Positions 9,032 to 17,317 of a stretch of DNA of 64,000 nt are shown here, in pieces; position 1 is the stretch's first letter; each line of letters starts with the position of its first letter. This stretch comes from Sulfurimonas hydrogeniphila (GTDB lineage Bacteria; Campylobacterota; Campylobacteria; Campylobacterales; Sulfurimonadaceae). The position numbers and the translations under genes are program-made. Under the pieces are notes generated by a model. The model did not search any database, was not told where the DNA came from, and saw only the letters and a list, made by a program, of their open reading frames with translations. Location of the stretch: assembly GCF_009068765.1 (NCBI RefSeq), contig NZ_CP035534.1:1860001-1924000 (forward strand), written 5' to 3'.

Positions 9032-9932
9032 TTTTGACGACTTGCAAAAACGCTGTAAAAAATATGCAATGAAAAAAAAACTGAAATATGCCCTGGTCGC
9101 TGTTTCTGTAATTATCGCTGCTGTGCTTCTTTATCTTTATGCGCTTGAGCAGGTATCGACTCTTCCTGAGAAAAAAACTTCTGCAAAACCCAAAGCTGTT
9201 ACAAGTGCGCATCCTGTAAAAAAAACAGCACCCAAAAAAGAAGTGCAAAGAGAAAAAGTCAAAAAAGTATCAAAAAAAGTGCAAACAGATGCAAAAAAAT
9301 ACTCTTTGCAGTTTTTGGTAGCATCTCCACGCTATACAAACAGAATCAAAAAAGAAAAAAAGCATCTCGAGACTCTTGGTTTTGTCAATTGCAAACTGCA
9401 GCAATCTTCTGTTTACATCCACCTTGTATGTAATGAATCAGACACTTTGCAAGACCTTGATCCCTATATAAAACTGGCACAAAGAAAAAAACTGGACTAT
9501 GTTATCCGGACACAAAACAATGATGCCCTGCAGCAAGAAACAGTGCCAGAAAAAAAAGAGAAAGTTAAAAAAGCAGTTCCGCCGTTGCAAATACAAAAAA
9601 ATGCACAAAAGACAGTGCCCCCTATGATCAAAGTGCAAAGTGCTGATACACAGGAGCTTCAAAAAAGGTTTGCACAGACTCCAAATTATGCCGTAGCACT
9701 TGTCATAGCACGCAACTATTACAAAGAAGGCAACTACAAAAAAGCGATAGTTTGGGCAAAAAAAGCAAATCAGCTTAATAAAAGTGATGCACAATCCTGG
9801 ATAATTTATGCAAAATCTCTTTATGCACTGCATCAGGATGCCAAAGCCAGGCAATTGTTGCATATATATTTGCAGTATGAAAATTCGGATGCAGCGCAAA
9901 GCTTGTTAAAACAATGGGAGCATACTCAATGA
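9024..9932 (+). CDS. MshN-like TPR pilus protein
   Basis: A 302-aa protein with a short cytoplasmic tail, one membrane helix at about residues 20-40 (YALVAVSVIIAAVLLYLYAL), a long Lys/Pro/Thr-rich linker (about 45-95), a central globular part and a C-terminal tetratricopeptide region (NYAVALVIARNYYKEGNYKKA to the end). This is the MshN layout, a periplasmic TPR protein anchored in the inner membrane. It overlaps the upstream ATPase gene by 8 nt and the downstream MshE gene by 4 nt. Confidence 0.6.
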   Translation: MHNFDDLQKRCKKYAMKKKLKYALVAVSVIIAAVLLYLYALEQVSTLPEKKTSAKPKAVTSAHPVKKTAPKKEVQREKVKKVSKKVQTDAKKYSLQFLVASPRYTNRIKKEKKHLETLGFVNCKLQQSSVYIHLVCNESDTLQDLDPYIKLAQRKKLDYVIRTQNNDALQQETVPEKKEKVKKAVPPLQIQKNAQKTVPPMIKVQSADTQELQKRFAQTPNYAVALVIARNYYKEGNYKKAIVWAKKANQLNKSDAQSWIIYAKSLYALHQDAKARQLLHIYLQYENSDAAQSLLKQWEHTQ

Positions 9933-11608
9933 TAAACAAAAAGATAAGACTCGGTGATCTGCTGATTGAAAAAGGATATATCACACAAGAGCAGCTTGAA
10001 TCTGCTCTGGCCAAACAAAAAAAGCTTAACTTTACAAAAAAACTCGGTGAAATTTTTATTGACGAGGGGTATATTTCACAAAAAGAACTGCTTAAAATGC
10101 TTGCAACTCAACTCAAAATTCCTTTTGTCTACCTTTTTGGTGAAAAAATTGATTTTGAAAAAATTGTTGCAAGGTACCCGATAAATTTACTAAAAGTCGC
10201 CCATGCCATTCCTTTTAAAGAGGATGAGGACTTCATCTATATGGCAACCAGCGATCCTCTTAATTATGATGCTTTGGAGAATTTGGAAAGAAGCATATCC
10301 ATCAAACCGATGAAAATTTCTTTGGCCTATGAAGATGACATTAATGTTATTTTCAAAAGAATAGAGACGCTTAAAAAAACCAAAGTCCTTATAGATGAAG
10401 TAAAAAAAGAGTTACAGACAGAGGGATTAAAAAAAGAGGGAGAAGACAGCGCTGTTATGCGGCTTATTCGACTGCTCATCAGCGATGCTATTGCAAAAAG
10501 AGCCAGTGATATCCATATAGAACCCGAAGACAATGACAGAATGATTGTACGCTCCCGTATAGACGGCGTTTTGTTTGAAAACTTCATTTTTGATATGGAG
10601 ATTTACCATGCCATCTCTTCACGCATCAAACTTTTAGGCAATATAGACATATCCGAAAAGCGGGTTCCCCAGGACGGAAGATTCTCTTTGAACCTTTTTG
10701 ACAAAGCCTATGACTTCAGACTCTCTACCACGCCGACTATCTTTGGCGAATCTATCGTTATGAGAATCCTCGACAGAGAAAAAGTTCTTTTAAAACTCGA
10801 GGATTTGGGCTTTGCAGATGAAAACCTGGAAGCGTTTAATGACCTGATTACCTCGCCTCACGGTATTTTGCTTATTACCGGACCTACGGGTTCTGGTAAA
10901 ACAACCACTCTGTATGCGGCACTCAATGAGATAAAAAGCATCTCCAACAAGGTTATGACGGCAGAAGATCCTGTTGAGTACAGACTGCCTCTTGTACAGC
11001 AAATCCAGGTGAACGAAAAAACAGGACTCACTTTTGCAAGAGCAATAAAATCTTTTTTACGCCAGGATCCTGATATTATCCTCATCGGTGAAATTCGTGA
11101 CAGCGAAACCCTTGATGCCGCATCCCAGGCTGCCCTTACCGGACATCTCGTACTCTCAACACTCCACACAAACGATGCCCCGGGAGCAATCCCGAGAATG
11201 GTACAGATGGGGCTAAAACCCTACTTGATTTCAGATTCTCTTATCGGTGTTGTAGGACAGCGTCTTGTAAGAAAGATTTGTCCCTACTGCAAGCATGAGG
11301 TAAAAATACAAAAATCCCAACTGCCAAAAGTAGAAAAATATATCAAGCCTGACGCTGTTGTTTATGAAGGGAAAGGGTGCTCAAAATGTGATTTTACAGG
11401 GTATTTCAACAGAACAATGATTTCAGAAGTTTTTGTTCTTGATGAAGATACCGCAAAGCTTATCTCTGAAAATGCAAATAAAATAGTTTTGGCAGAGTAT
11501 GCAGAAAAAGCGGGAAAATACAAGCCGATGATTTACGACGGAATGAACAAGGTACTCAAAGGAATAACAACTGTTGCGGAAGTACTGCGTGTAACCAAGG
11601 AACATTAG
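9929..11608 (+). CDS. mshE: MshE-like pilus extension ATPase
   Basis: A 559-aa GspE/PilB-family ATPase. The N-terminal region (about 1-150) is an MshEN domain (LGDLLIEKGYITQEQL), the domain that binds cyclic di-GMP in Vibrio MshE. Walker A GPTGSGKTT is at about residue 318, with Asp box, Walker B (DPDIILIGEIRD) and His box (TGHLVLSTLHTNDAP) downstream. A zinc-binding CPYC...CSKC pair begins at about 451. The start at 9929 gives an ATGA overlap with the upstream stop; an in-frame ATG at 9914 is less likely. Several diguanylate cyclases in this window could supply the ligand, which is inference. Confidence 0.85.
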   Translation: MINKKIRLGDLLIEKGYITQEQLESALAKQKKLNFTKKLGEIFIDEGYISQKELLKMLATQLKIPFVYLFGEKIDFEKIVARYPINLLKVAHAIPFKEDEDFIYMATSDPLNYDALENLERSISIKPMKISLAYEDDINVIFKRIETLKKTKVLIDEVKKELQTEGLKKEGEDSAVMRLIRLLISDAIAKRASDIHIEPEDNDRMIVRSRIDGVLFENFIFDMEIYHAISSRIKLLGNIDISEKRVPQDGRFSLNLFDKAYDFRLSTTPTIFGESIVMRILDREKVLLKLEDLGFADENLEAFNDLITSPHGILLITGPTGSGKTTTLYAALNEIKSISNKVMTAEDPVEYRLPLVQQIQVNEKTGLTFARAIKSFLRQDPDIILIGEIRDSETLDAASQAALTGHLVLSTLHTNDAPGAIPRMVQMGLKPYLISDSLIGVVGQRLVRKICPYCKHEVKIQKSQLPKVEKYIKPDAVVYEGKGCSKCDFTGYFNRTMISEVFVLDEDTAKLISENANKIVLAEYAEKAGKYKPMIYDGMNKVLKGITTVAEVLRVTKEH

Positions 11609-11609
11609 G

Positions 11610-12848
11610 GTGAAGTATTTTAAAATTGATTACAAATTTGGGAAAAAACGTTCCTCCGTTGTTCTCGAAGCACAAAACAAGATAGAAGCCATGGAGAAGT
11701 TTTTTGAAATGGAACTTGGCGTTCTTGTAAAAATTCAAGAGACTTCAAAACCGCTTGAACAGTCATTTCAAGACCTTTTGGCAAAATACAACGACCCTAT
11801 AGGCAAGGGAAAAGTTGATCAGGAGAGGCTCATAGCACTGCTCGATCAAATGGCAATTATGCTTGATGCAGGGCTTCCTCTCAACTATACACTCAGCGAA
11901 GTAACAAAACACCAGGAAGACAAAGCGCTCAAAGCCATATTTGAAAAAGTTTTAAACGACATAGAGAGCGGAAAAGGTTTTTATGCTTCCGTGCTTCCGT
12001 TTCAAGAGCAGCTTGGAAGTCTCACTGTTGCCATGATTCAGCTTGGTGAAGAGACAGGCCAAATAGCTGAATCACTCACACATCTCACCGATATACTCCA
12101 AGACATTCTGGATAACCGAAAAAAATTCAAAAAAGCCACACGCTATCCGCTGGTCATCGTGACAGCCATGGGTATTGCATTTAGTGTTGTGACAATTTTT
12201 GTTATTCCCCAGTTTAAGTCTATCTTTGAAAGTTCACAAATGGAACTGCCTCTGCCGACAAAGTTTTTACTCTGGCTGGAGTATGCTTTACGTGTCTATG
12301 GTCCCTATATTCTTGCCGGTGCTGTATTTTTGGCGCTTACTATTTCTTACATGTATAAAAAGAGCGACAAAGTTCATATGTTTTTGGATAAACTGATACT
12401 TAAAATTTACATTATCGGCAAAGCAACTTTTTTTGCAATGATCAGTCGTTTTGTCTATGTGTTCAGCGTACTTGTCAAAGCAGGAATTCCCATGCTTGAA
12501 GCTCTGCGCATAGCCTCCGGAATTATAGACAATGTCTACATCAAACAAAAAGTAGACAGAATTGCGAGTGCTATCGAAGAGGGGAAAAGTCTGAACCAGG
12601 GTTTTGAAGAGACAGAACTTTTTGAAAATATGGTTGTTGAGATGATAAAAGCGGGTGAAACCGGTGGTGGTTTGGATAAAATGCTGCAAAAAGTTGTCAA
12701 AATTTACAAAGACAGATTCAGCTATATTGTCGACAATATTGCTACACTGATAGAGCCTATACTGCTTGGGGCAATTGCAGGATTTGTTTTAATGCTTGCA
12801 CTTGGAATTTTCCTGCCAATGTGGAATATGGTCGATATGGCAAACTAA
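11610..12848 (+). CDS. mshG: MshG-like inner-membrane platform protein
   Basis: A 412-aa GspF/PilC-family protein with a GTG start. It has the family's two repeated cytoplasmic helical domains (about 65-170 and 270-375), each with the LLDQMAIMLDAGLPL / FSVLVKAGIPMLEAL pattern, and three membrane helices (about 172-195, 220-245 and the C-terminus). It forms the platform on which the MshE ATPase acts. Directly downstream is a short ORF with its own ribosome site. Confidence 0.8.
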   Translation: MKYFKIDYKFGKKRSSVVLEAQNKIEAMEKFFEMELGVLVKIQETSKPLEQSFQDLLAKYNDPIGKGKVDQERLIALLDQMAIMLDAGLPLNYTLSEVTKHQEDKALKAIFEKVLNDIESGKGFYASVLPFQEQLGSLTVAMIQLGEETGQIAESLTHLTDILQDILDNRKKFKKATRYPLVIVTAMGIAFSVVTIFVIPQFKSIFESSQMELPLPTKFLLWLEYALRVYGPYILAGAVFLALTISYMYKKSDKVHMFLDKLILKIYIIGKATFFAMISRFVYVFSVLVKAGIPMLEALRIASGIIDNVYIKQKVDRIASAIEEGKSLNQGFEETELFENMVVEMIKAGETGGGLDKMLQKVVKIYKDRFSYIVDNIATLIEPILLGAIAGFVLMLALGIFLPMWNMVDMAN

Positions 12849-12858
12849 AGGAGTCAGA

Positions 12859-12954
12859 ATGGATATAGAGACAGGGAGTATCGGTATAGCAATTGTAAGT
12901 GCATTTATACTGGGATTTGCTTTATGGATTATACACAAAATGTCAAATTTATAA
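12859..12954 (+). CDS. Small 31-aa single-pass membrane peptide at end of msh operon
   Basis: ATG at 12859 is preceded by a good AAAGGAG ribosome site (12847-12853). The product is MDIETGSIGIAIVSAFILGF followed by ALWIIHKMSNL: one predicted membrane helix with a basic tail. It lies 10 nt after mshG on the same strand and ends 7 nt before the convergent pilin stop. Vibrio MSHA loci have a small mshF gene after mshG; this may be a reduced equivalent, but I do not recognise it by sequence. Confidence 0.5.
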   Translation: MDIETGSIGIAIVSAFILGFALWIIHKMSNL

Positions 12955-12961
12955 GAAAGTT

Positions 12962-13459
12962 CTATCCCTCTATAAGTATAAAAGTTCCGTTGACATCATT
13001 GTATTCCCAATGGTCTGTACTGTCAGGTTTGTCACTGCTGTTTTCGCCAATACCGCTGCTTGTGCTTGATGCCGGTCCGTGGTAGTCGTTGTTTGCCGTG
13101 CAGCTCCATTTTGCATCCACACTTGCCGGATTTTTCAGCAGATACTTAAAAGCCTGGGAATTTGTTGCTGCACACTCACCCAGTTTTTTAGGGTAACCGT
13201 TGTCACAGTCAAAAAGAGCATCACTCCCGTTGTTGCAGTCAATACTGTTGCCGTTTCCCCAGCTGAATGTACCCTCAGCGGTTATCCAGTCGGCATGAAT
13301 ATCATCGAGTGCAGACTGCACCGTCGCAGCCGTTGCCATTTCAGAAGAGATTTTGGCATTTGAAGAGAGGTGACTAAATTTTGGTATAGCAACTGCGGCT
13401 AAAACACCGATGATTACAATAACAAAAATTAGTTCTATGAGTGTAAATGCTTTTTTCAA
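12962..13459 (-). CDS. Type IV major pilin (MshA-like), copy 2
   Basis: A 165-aa prepilin starting at TTG (13459) behind an AAAGGG ribosome site. The N-terminus MKKA/FTLIELIFVIVIIGVL and following AAVAIPKFSHLSS are the canonical pilin leader and helix. Four cysteines (DCNNG, DCDNG, GECAA, WSCTA) suggest two disulfides. It faces the msh operon tail to tail and follows another pilin gene 49 nt upstream. One of these two is likely the main shaft pilin. Confidence 0.8.
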   Translation of the reverse strand: MKKAFTLIELIFVIVIIGVLAAVAIPKFSHLSSNAKISSEMATAATVQSALDDIHADWITAEGTFSWGNGNSIDCNNGSDALFDCDNGYPKKLGECAATNSQAFKYLLKNPASVDAKWSCTANNDYHGPASSTSSGIGENSSDKPDSTDHWEYNDVNGTFILIEG

Positions 13460-13474
13460 ACAAGCCCTTTATAT

Positions 13475-13499
13475 AAAGAAGAGAGACTATCCCTTCTTT
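13475..13499 (-). terminator. Intergenic hairpin between the two pilin genes
   Basis: Seven-base arms AAAGAAG and CTTCTTT enclose an 11-nt loop, followed on the minus strand by a short U/A-rich tract. It lies just after the first pilin gene and before the second, so it could partly terminate or process the transcript and set unequal pilin levels. There is no long U-run. Confidence 0.35.
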
Positions 13500-13508
13500 A
13501 TAATATAA

Positions 13509-13949
13509 TTAAAATGTTATAGTGTGTGCTGTCGTGCTGTTATTGTCATTCAACTTGGCACATTTTGCTTTTGTTTGAGGATCACCAAGCTGATTACAAT
13601 CAACACCATAAACAATGGTAGAGTTATCCGTCATTTGAATCTGTGCAACAACCGCATTAGCATTGTTTGGATCTTGGTATTGAGATGTATTTGCATCCGT
13701 CCAAACCCAGTTTTTACCATTAAGATTTACTAAATCCTGCAGTGCATATGTCGCATTATCTTCTAAGTCTCTTTGATTTACTGCTGTAGATGCACCCGCA
13801 CTTGCCATATCAGTCGTAACTTTAATGATATTATTCGCCTCTGCACTCTGTTTCAAGTTTTTAAATTTCGGAACAGCTACTGCTGCCAAAACACCAATGA
13901 TCACAATTACGAAAATTAACTCTATAAGAGTAAAACCGCTTCTTTTCAT
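13509..13949 (-). CDS. Type IV major pilin (MshA-like), copy 1
   Basis: A 146-aa prepilin. The ATG at 13949 is chosen over one 15 nt upstream because it has an AAGGAAG ribosome site at the right distance and gives a normal leader, MKRSG/FTLIELIFVIVIIGVL. The mature helix continues AAVAVPKFKNLKQ. Two cysteines near the C-terminus (VDCNQL, AKCAKL) would form the usual pilin D-loop. It is promoter-proximal relative to the second pilin and so probably the more highly expressed. Confidence 0.8.
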   Translation of the reverse strand: MKRSGFTLIELIFVIVIIGVLAAVAVPKFKNLKQSAEANNIIKVTTDMASAGASTAVNQRDLEDNATYALQDLVNLNGKNWVWTDANTSQYQDPNNANAVVAQIQMTDNSTIVYGVDCNQLGDPQTKAKCAKLNDNNSTTAHTITF

Positions 13950-13979
13950 ATTACTTCCTTGCATTAATATATCATACTC

Positions 13980-13985
13980 ATTATA
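13980..13985 (-). promoter_or_regulatory. Probable promoter of pilin genes
   Basis: TATAAT on the minus strand, about 30 nt upstream of the pilin ATG, preceded by T-rich sequence. A purine-rich ribosome site lies between it and the start. Confidence 0.5.
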
Positions 13986-14006
13986 TCGGCTTAAAACTTA
14001 AAAAAC

Positions 14007-15269
14007 TTAAATTAATCCCAAAAGTGCGATAAATAAAACAGGAGGTGTTACTACAATTCCTACTTTCATATATTCGCCCCAGCCTATTTTTACTCCTTTT
14101 TGTGCGAGTACATGTAACCACAGCAGTGTTGCGAGAGAACCTATGGGTGTCATTTTCGGTCCAAGGTTTGCTCCGAGTATATTGGCATATACCAAAGCTT
14201 CATTGCCTATATATCCGACTTTGTCAATAGCAATGTCCATAATCATAATTGTCGGCATATTGTTCATCACAGAACTGATAACGGCCGACAAAAAGCCCGT
14301 ACCTATGACAGCTGCCGTTGTGCCCTGTGTGTTGAGCATTGCTATCCATGAAGCAATGATGTCCGTTAATCCTGCATTTTTCAAGCCGTACACAACAACA
14401 TACAGCCCGATACTGAACCATACAATCTGCCAGGGTGCCGCTTTTATGGTCATTATCGGTTTGACAGCCTTGTAATGGTTGGCAATTGCCAAAAACACCA
14501 AAGCCCCGCCGAGTGCAAAGAGAGACACGGGCAGGTGAAATCTATCGCCTATAAAATAGCCCAACATCAAAAGTACCAAAAAAGCCCATGAAATTTTAAA
14601 CATTACAGAGCTTTTTATGACTGTAGAGGCTTCAGGCAAGGCTTCTACGTTTACATGTAAAGGAATATCCTTTCGAAAGTAAATCCATAAAACGGCAATG
14701 GAAGCAAAAATACTCAAAAGATTTGGCAGGAACATATTTTTGGCATACTCCACAAAACCTATGTCAAAGTAGCCCACCGTTACGATATTTGTCAGGTTTG
14801 AAATCACGAGCGGGTTTGATGCGGCATCGCCTATGAAACCGCCTGCCATTAAAAAAGCAAAAATAGGCAAGGGTTTCATTTTCAGGTATTTCATCTTTGC
14901 CAGTAAAATCGGTGTCAAAATCAAAGCTGCCCCGTCATTGGCAAAGAAGGCTGCCACAACTGCCCCTAAGAGTAAAATATAGACAAACATTTTGTTTCCG
15001 TTTCCACCGCTGAGACGCGCCATTTTAATGGCTGCCCACTCAAAAAAGCCTATTTCATCCAGTACCATGGAAAGGATGATAATGCCTATAAAAGAGAGTG
15101 TCGCATCCCAGACTATATCTATCACTGTGAGCACATCATCAAAACTCACTATACCCAGCACTAGAGCGACGACAGCGCCAATAACCGCCGTTGTCCCAAT
15201 CTGCAAACCTCTGGGCTGCCAGATGATAAAAACCAATGTCACTAAAAACAAACCAAATGCAAGTACCAT
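14007..15269 (-). CDS. arsB: ArsB-type arsenite efflux permease
   Basis: A 420-aa integral membrane protein with about 11 helices of the ArsB/NhaD ion-transporter superfamily. Diagnostic segments include AFFANDGAALILTPILLA and GDAASNPLVISNLTNIV in the N-half and AVISSVMNNMPTIM in the C-half. It is expected to export As(III) or Sb(III). The gene is divergent from arsR-arsC across a 362-nt gap, supporting arsenite rather than sodium as substrate. It contains one TTACATGTAA palindrome (14651-14660). Confidence 0.8.
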   Translation of the reverse strand: MVLAFGLFLVTLVFIIWQPRGLQIGTTAVIGAVVALVLGIVSFDDVLTVIDIVWDATLSFIGIIILSMVLDEIGFFEWAAIKMARLSGGNGNKMFVYILLLGAVVAAFFANDGAALILTPILLAKMKYLKMKPLPIFAFLMAGGFIGDAASNPLVISNLTNIVTVGYFDIGFVEYAKNMFLPNLLSIFASIAVLWIYFRKDIPLHVNVEALPEASTVIKSSVMFKISWAFLVLLMLGYFIGDRFHLPVSLFALGGALVFLAIANHYKAVKPIMTIKAAPWQIVWFSIGLYVVVYGLKNAGLTDIIASWIAMLNTQGTTAAVIGTGFLSAVISSVMNNMPTIMIMDIAIDKVGYIGNEALVYANILGANLGPKMTPIGSLATLLWLHVLAQKGVKIGWGEYMKVGIVVTPPVLFIALLGLI

Positions 15270-15327
15270 ACTTCACCTTTTATACTATTTTTAAAATCAA
15301 TACTGTTGTTGCAGCCCTACTGCTCCC

Positions 15328-15494
15328 AGCCGGCACTGAAGTACCGGTTCCGAAAAAGCTGTTTAACTTAATGGCATCAGGCTTAAAAGACACAAAGCCC
15401 GCACTGAAGTACGGGTTCCCAAAAAGTTACTTCACTTCATGACGCAGTCTCTATTCCAAAAACACCTCGGAACCGGTACTTCAGTGCCGGCTGT
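15328..15494. repeat. Dispersed palindromic repeat cluster in ars intergenic region
   Basis: Three related units lie in the 362-nt arsB-arsR gap. The first (15328-15357) contains CACTGAAGTACCGGTTCC; the second (about 15397-15424) is a variant, GCACTGAAGTACGGGTTCCC; the third (15466-15494) is the inverted form, GGAACCGGTACTTCAGTGCC. Units 1 and 3 form a large inverted repeat with a loop of about 110 nt holding unit 2 and a TTTAACTTAATGGCA block that is also seen beside repeats at 27700, 59825 and 61310. The same family recurs at five loci and is the target of the IS4-type element. The rest of the gap holds the arsR promoter and operator. Confidence 0.8.
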
Positions 15495-15572
15495 TACAAC
15501 TTTCGTGACTGTTGTAATTGTCCTGCATAATTTGTACGCTTTGGTGAAAGTATAACGAAATAAAATCTATAA

Positions 15573-15588
15573 ATCAATATATCTTGAT
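15573..15588. promoter_or_regulatory. Putative ArsR operator
   Basis: ATCAA-N6-TTGAT is an exact dyad ending 18 nt upstream of the arsR -10 box, so a bound dimer would cover the -35 region. This ATCAA-N6-TTGAT form is typical of ArsR/SmtB-family operators. Confidence 0.55.
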
Positions 15589-15603
15589 ATTTGTGTTTTA
15601 ATC

Positions 15604-15612
15604 TGCTATAAT
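15604..15612 (+). promoter_or_regulatory. arsRC promoter, extended -10
   Basis: TGCTATAAT is an extended -10 element 20 nt upstream of the arsR ATG, directly downstream of the ArsR dyad. Confidence 0.6.
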
Positions 15613-15631
15613 TTTGCAAACGGAGGATGCA

Positions 15632-15955
15632 ATGGAAATATTTTTAAAAACTGTTTCGGCATTAAATGATGAAACAAGAGTCCTTTTACTGCGATTTTTG
15701 GATGAACACGGGGAGTGTTGTGTCTGTGATTTGCAGGAATCGCTTGATATGATTCAGTCACGCCTCTCACGGCACCTGAAAATACTCAAAGAAGCCGGAT
15801 TTTTAAGAGTTGAGAGAAAAGGCACCTGGGGCTTTTATGCTATTCGCTCACCGCTTGACAGATTTCGCACAGAGGCTTTAAGAGAAATTCGGCATTTGGA
15901 AATAGCCTTGCCGCCTTTGAAAAAATCATCCCAAAACGGAGCATGTAAAATATGA
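15632..15955 (+). CDS. arsR: ArsR-family arsenite-responsive repressor
   Basis: ATG at 15632 is selected because GGAGG (15622-15626) sits 5 nt upstream; a TTG 18 nt earlier would overlap that ribosome site. The 107-aa protein is a winged-helix ArsR repressor: LNDETRVLLLRFL, then ECCVCDLQESL, whose adjacent cysteines are the metalloid-binding ligands of the alpha-3 type, then the recognition helix SRLSRHLKILKEAG. It should repress its own operon and release DNA on binding As(III). The stop overlaps the arsC start (ATGA). Confidence 0.85.
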   Translation: MEIFLKTVSALNDETRVLLLRFLDEHGECCVCDLQESLDMIQSRLSRHLKILKEAGFLRVERKGTWGFYAIRSPLDRFRTEALREIRHLEIALPPLKKSSQNGACKI

Positions 15956-16380
15956 GTCAAAAAAAAGAAGTTTTAATTCTCTGCACCGGCAACAGCTGCC
16001 GCTCCATCATGGCCGAAGCCCTTGTCAATGCGAAACTTGGTGAGTGTGTGCATGCCCAAAGTTCGGGTGTCAAAGCAAGCGGCAAGGTAAACCCTCACGC
16101 ACAGGCACTGCTCAAACAAAAAGGGTATTGGAAAGATGAGTATCATTCAAAGGTGATTGAAACGGTGCTGGATACTCCTTTTGATCTGGTCATTACGGTC
16201 TGTGACGCTGCAAAAGAGAGCTGTCCCGTCTTTGCCAAAGCGGTAAAGACCTTACATGTAAGCTTTGAAGATCCAAGCGGCAAAGCAGAAGCGGAGTATG
16301 AAAAAACTCTCAATTTAATAGAAAAAAAGTTATTGCCAATCATAAAAGAGGAGTTATGCGATGAACAGAAAAGTAAATAA
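15952..16380 (+). CDS. arsC: Arsenate reductase, LMW-phosphatase (thioredoxin-linked) type
   Basis: A 142-aa protein of the low-molecular-weight tyrosine-phosphatase fold. The P-loop CTGNSCRS is at residues 11-18, and TVCDAAKESCPVF near residue 82 supplies the two redox cysteines that shuttle the disulfide in the Bacillus/Staphylococcus ArsC class. It reduces arsenate to arsenite for export by the adjacent ArsB. It overlaps arsR by 4 nt and the following small gene by 20 nt. A TTACATGTAA motif lies at 16252-16261. Confidence 0.85.
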   Translation: MSQKKEVLILCTGNSCRSIMAEALVNAKLGECVHAQSSGVKASGKVNPHAQALLKQKGYWKDEYHSKVIETVLDTPFDLVITVCDAAKESCPVFAKAVKTLHVSFEDPSGKAEAEYEKTLNLIEKKLLPIIKEELCDEQKSK

Positions 16381-16615
16381 AACAGACAGCGGTGTAAAAA
16401 TTTCCTTCAGTGGTGCAGTCAAAAAGCAAAATATCGTTTCCATGGTAGAAAACTGTGCCACAGGAAAATGCGAATGTATGAGTGATGCCACAAAAAGCAA
16501 AATCAAAAATATGTCTGTCAGCGGAAAAGACGGCGATGTTTCGTTAAAGCTTGACGGTGATGTAAGCACCCAAGAGATAGAAGCCGCACTGGCAAAATCA
16601 AAAGTTATAAATTAA
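16361..16615 (+). CDS. Small cysteine-containing protein of ars operon, unknown function
   Basis: An 84-aa soluble protein whose start lies inside arsC (20-nt overlap), implying coupled translation. Its notable feature is the cluster NCATGKCECM at about residues 31-40, three cysteines in eight residues, a plausible thiol-metalloid site. The rest is a short alpha/beta pattern (VKISFSGAV...VSLKLDGDVSTQEIEAAL). I do not recognise the family. A role in binding arsenite or supplying electrons to ArsC is a guess from context. Confidence 0.7.
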   Translation: MNRKVNKTDSGVKISFSGAVKKQNIVSMVENCATGKCECMSDATKSKIKNMSVSGKDGDVSLKLDGDVSTQEIEAALAKSKVIN

Positions 16616-16689
16616 CTCAAAAAATATAGATTTTTATTAGTAAAAATTAGATAGAATCGGTTTATAAAATTAAACACAAGGACATATAT

Positions 16690-17286
16690 ATGTTAGTAAC
16701 AAATCCAGCTCCAGATTTTACAGCTACAGCAGTTTTAGCTGATGGCTCAATCGTAGAAGACTTCAAATTAAGCGAAAATTTCGGTGAAAAAGGTACTGTA
16801 GTATTCTTTTACCCGTTAGACTTTACTTTTGTCTGCCCATCTGAAATCATTGCATTTTCTCACAGATACGATGAATTTCAAAAACGAGGTGTGAACGTTG
16901 TAGGTGTTTCAGTTGATTCACAGTTTTCTCACTTTGCATGGAGAGAAACTCCGGTTGAAAAAGGCGGAATCGGCCGTATCAATTTCCCTCTTGTTGCAGA
17001 CTTGACAAAAGATATTTCCCGTGCTTATGATGTACTTTTAAACAATGCAGTAGCACTTCGCGGTTCATTTTTAATAGATGACAAAGGCATTGTTCGTCAT
17101 GCGGTTATCAACGACCTTCCACTTGGACGTAATGTTGATGAAATGCTCAGAATGATCGATGCACAGCAGTTTACTGATGAGTACGGTGAAGTTTGTCCTG
17201 CCGGCTGGGAAAAAGGTGACGAGGGTATGAAACCTGACGCCGAAGGTGTTGCCGAGTACTTGGCAAAACACGAAAAAGAGTTATAA
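16690..17286 (+). CDS. Typical 2-Cys peroxiredoxin
   Basis: A 198-aa AhpC/Prx1-class peroxidase. The peroxidatic site FYPLDFTFVCPSE places Cys49, and GEVCPAGW places the resolving Cys169, so it is a typical 2-Cys enzyme that reduces H2O2 and organic peroxides as an obligate dimer. Full family length. It has its own AT-rich promoter region and an AAGGA ribosome site. No AhpF-like reductase is adjacent, so thioredoxin is the likely reductant. Confidence 0.9.
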   Translation: MLVTNPAPDFTATAVLADGSIVEDFKLSENFGEKGTVVFFYPLDFTFVCPSEIIAFSHRYDEFQKRGVNVVGVSVDSQFSHFAWRETPVEKGGIGRINFPLVADLTKDISRAYDVLLNNAVALRGSFLIDDKGIVRHAVINDLPLGRNVDEMLRMIDAQQFTDEYGEVCPAGWEKGDEGMKPDAEGVAEYLAKHEKEL

Positions 17287-17299
17287 AAATCTTTAGATA

Positions 17300-17317
17300 A
17301 GAGAGTTTTTACTCTCT
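17300..17317. terminator. Short hairpin between convergent genes
   Basis: AGAGAGT and ACTCTCT arms with a TTTT loop lie between the convergent peroxiredoxin and lipoprotein genes, overlapping the stop codon of the latter. U-tracts on either side are weak. Confidence 0.35.

Noticed and set aside
15328-15494. CRISPR-like array
   Set aside because: Units alternate in orientation and spacing is irregular; no cas genes and no uniform spacers anywhere in the window.
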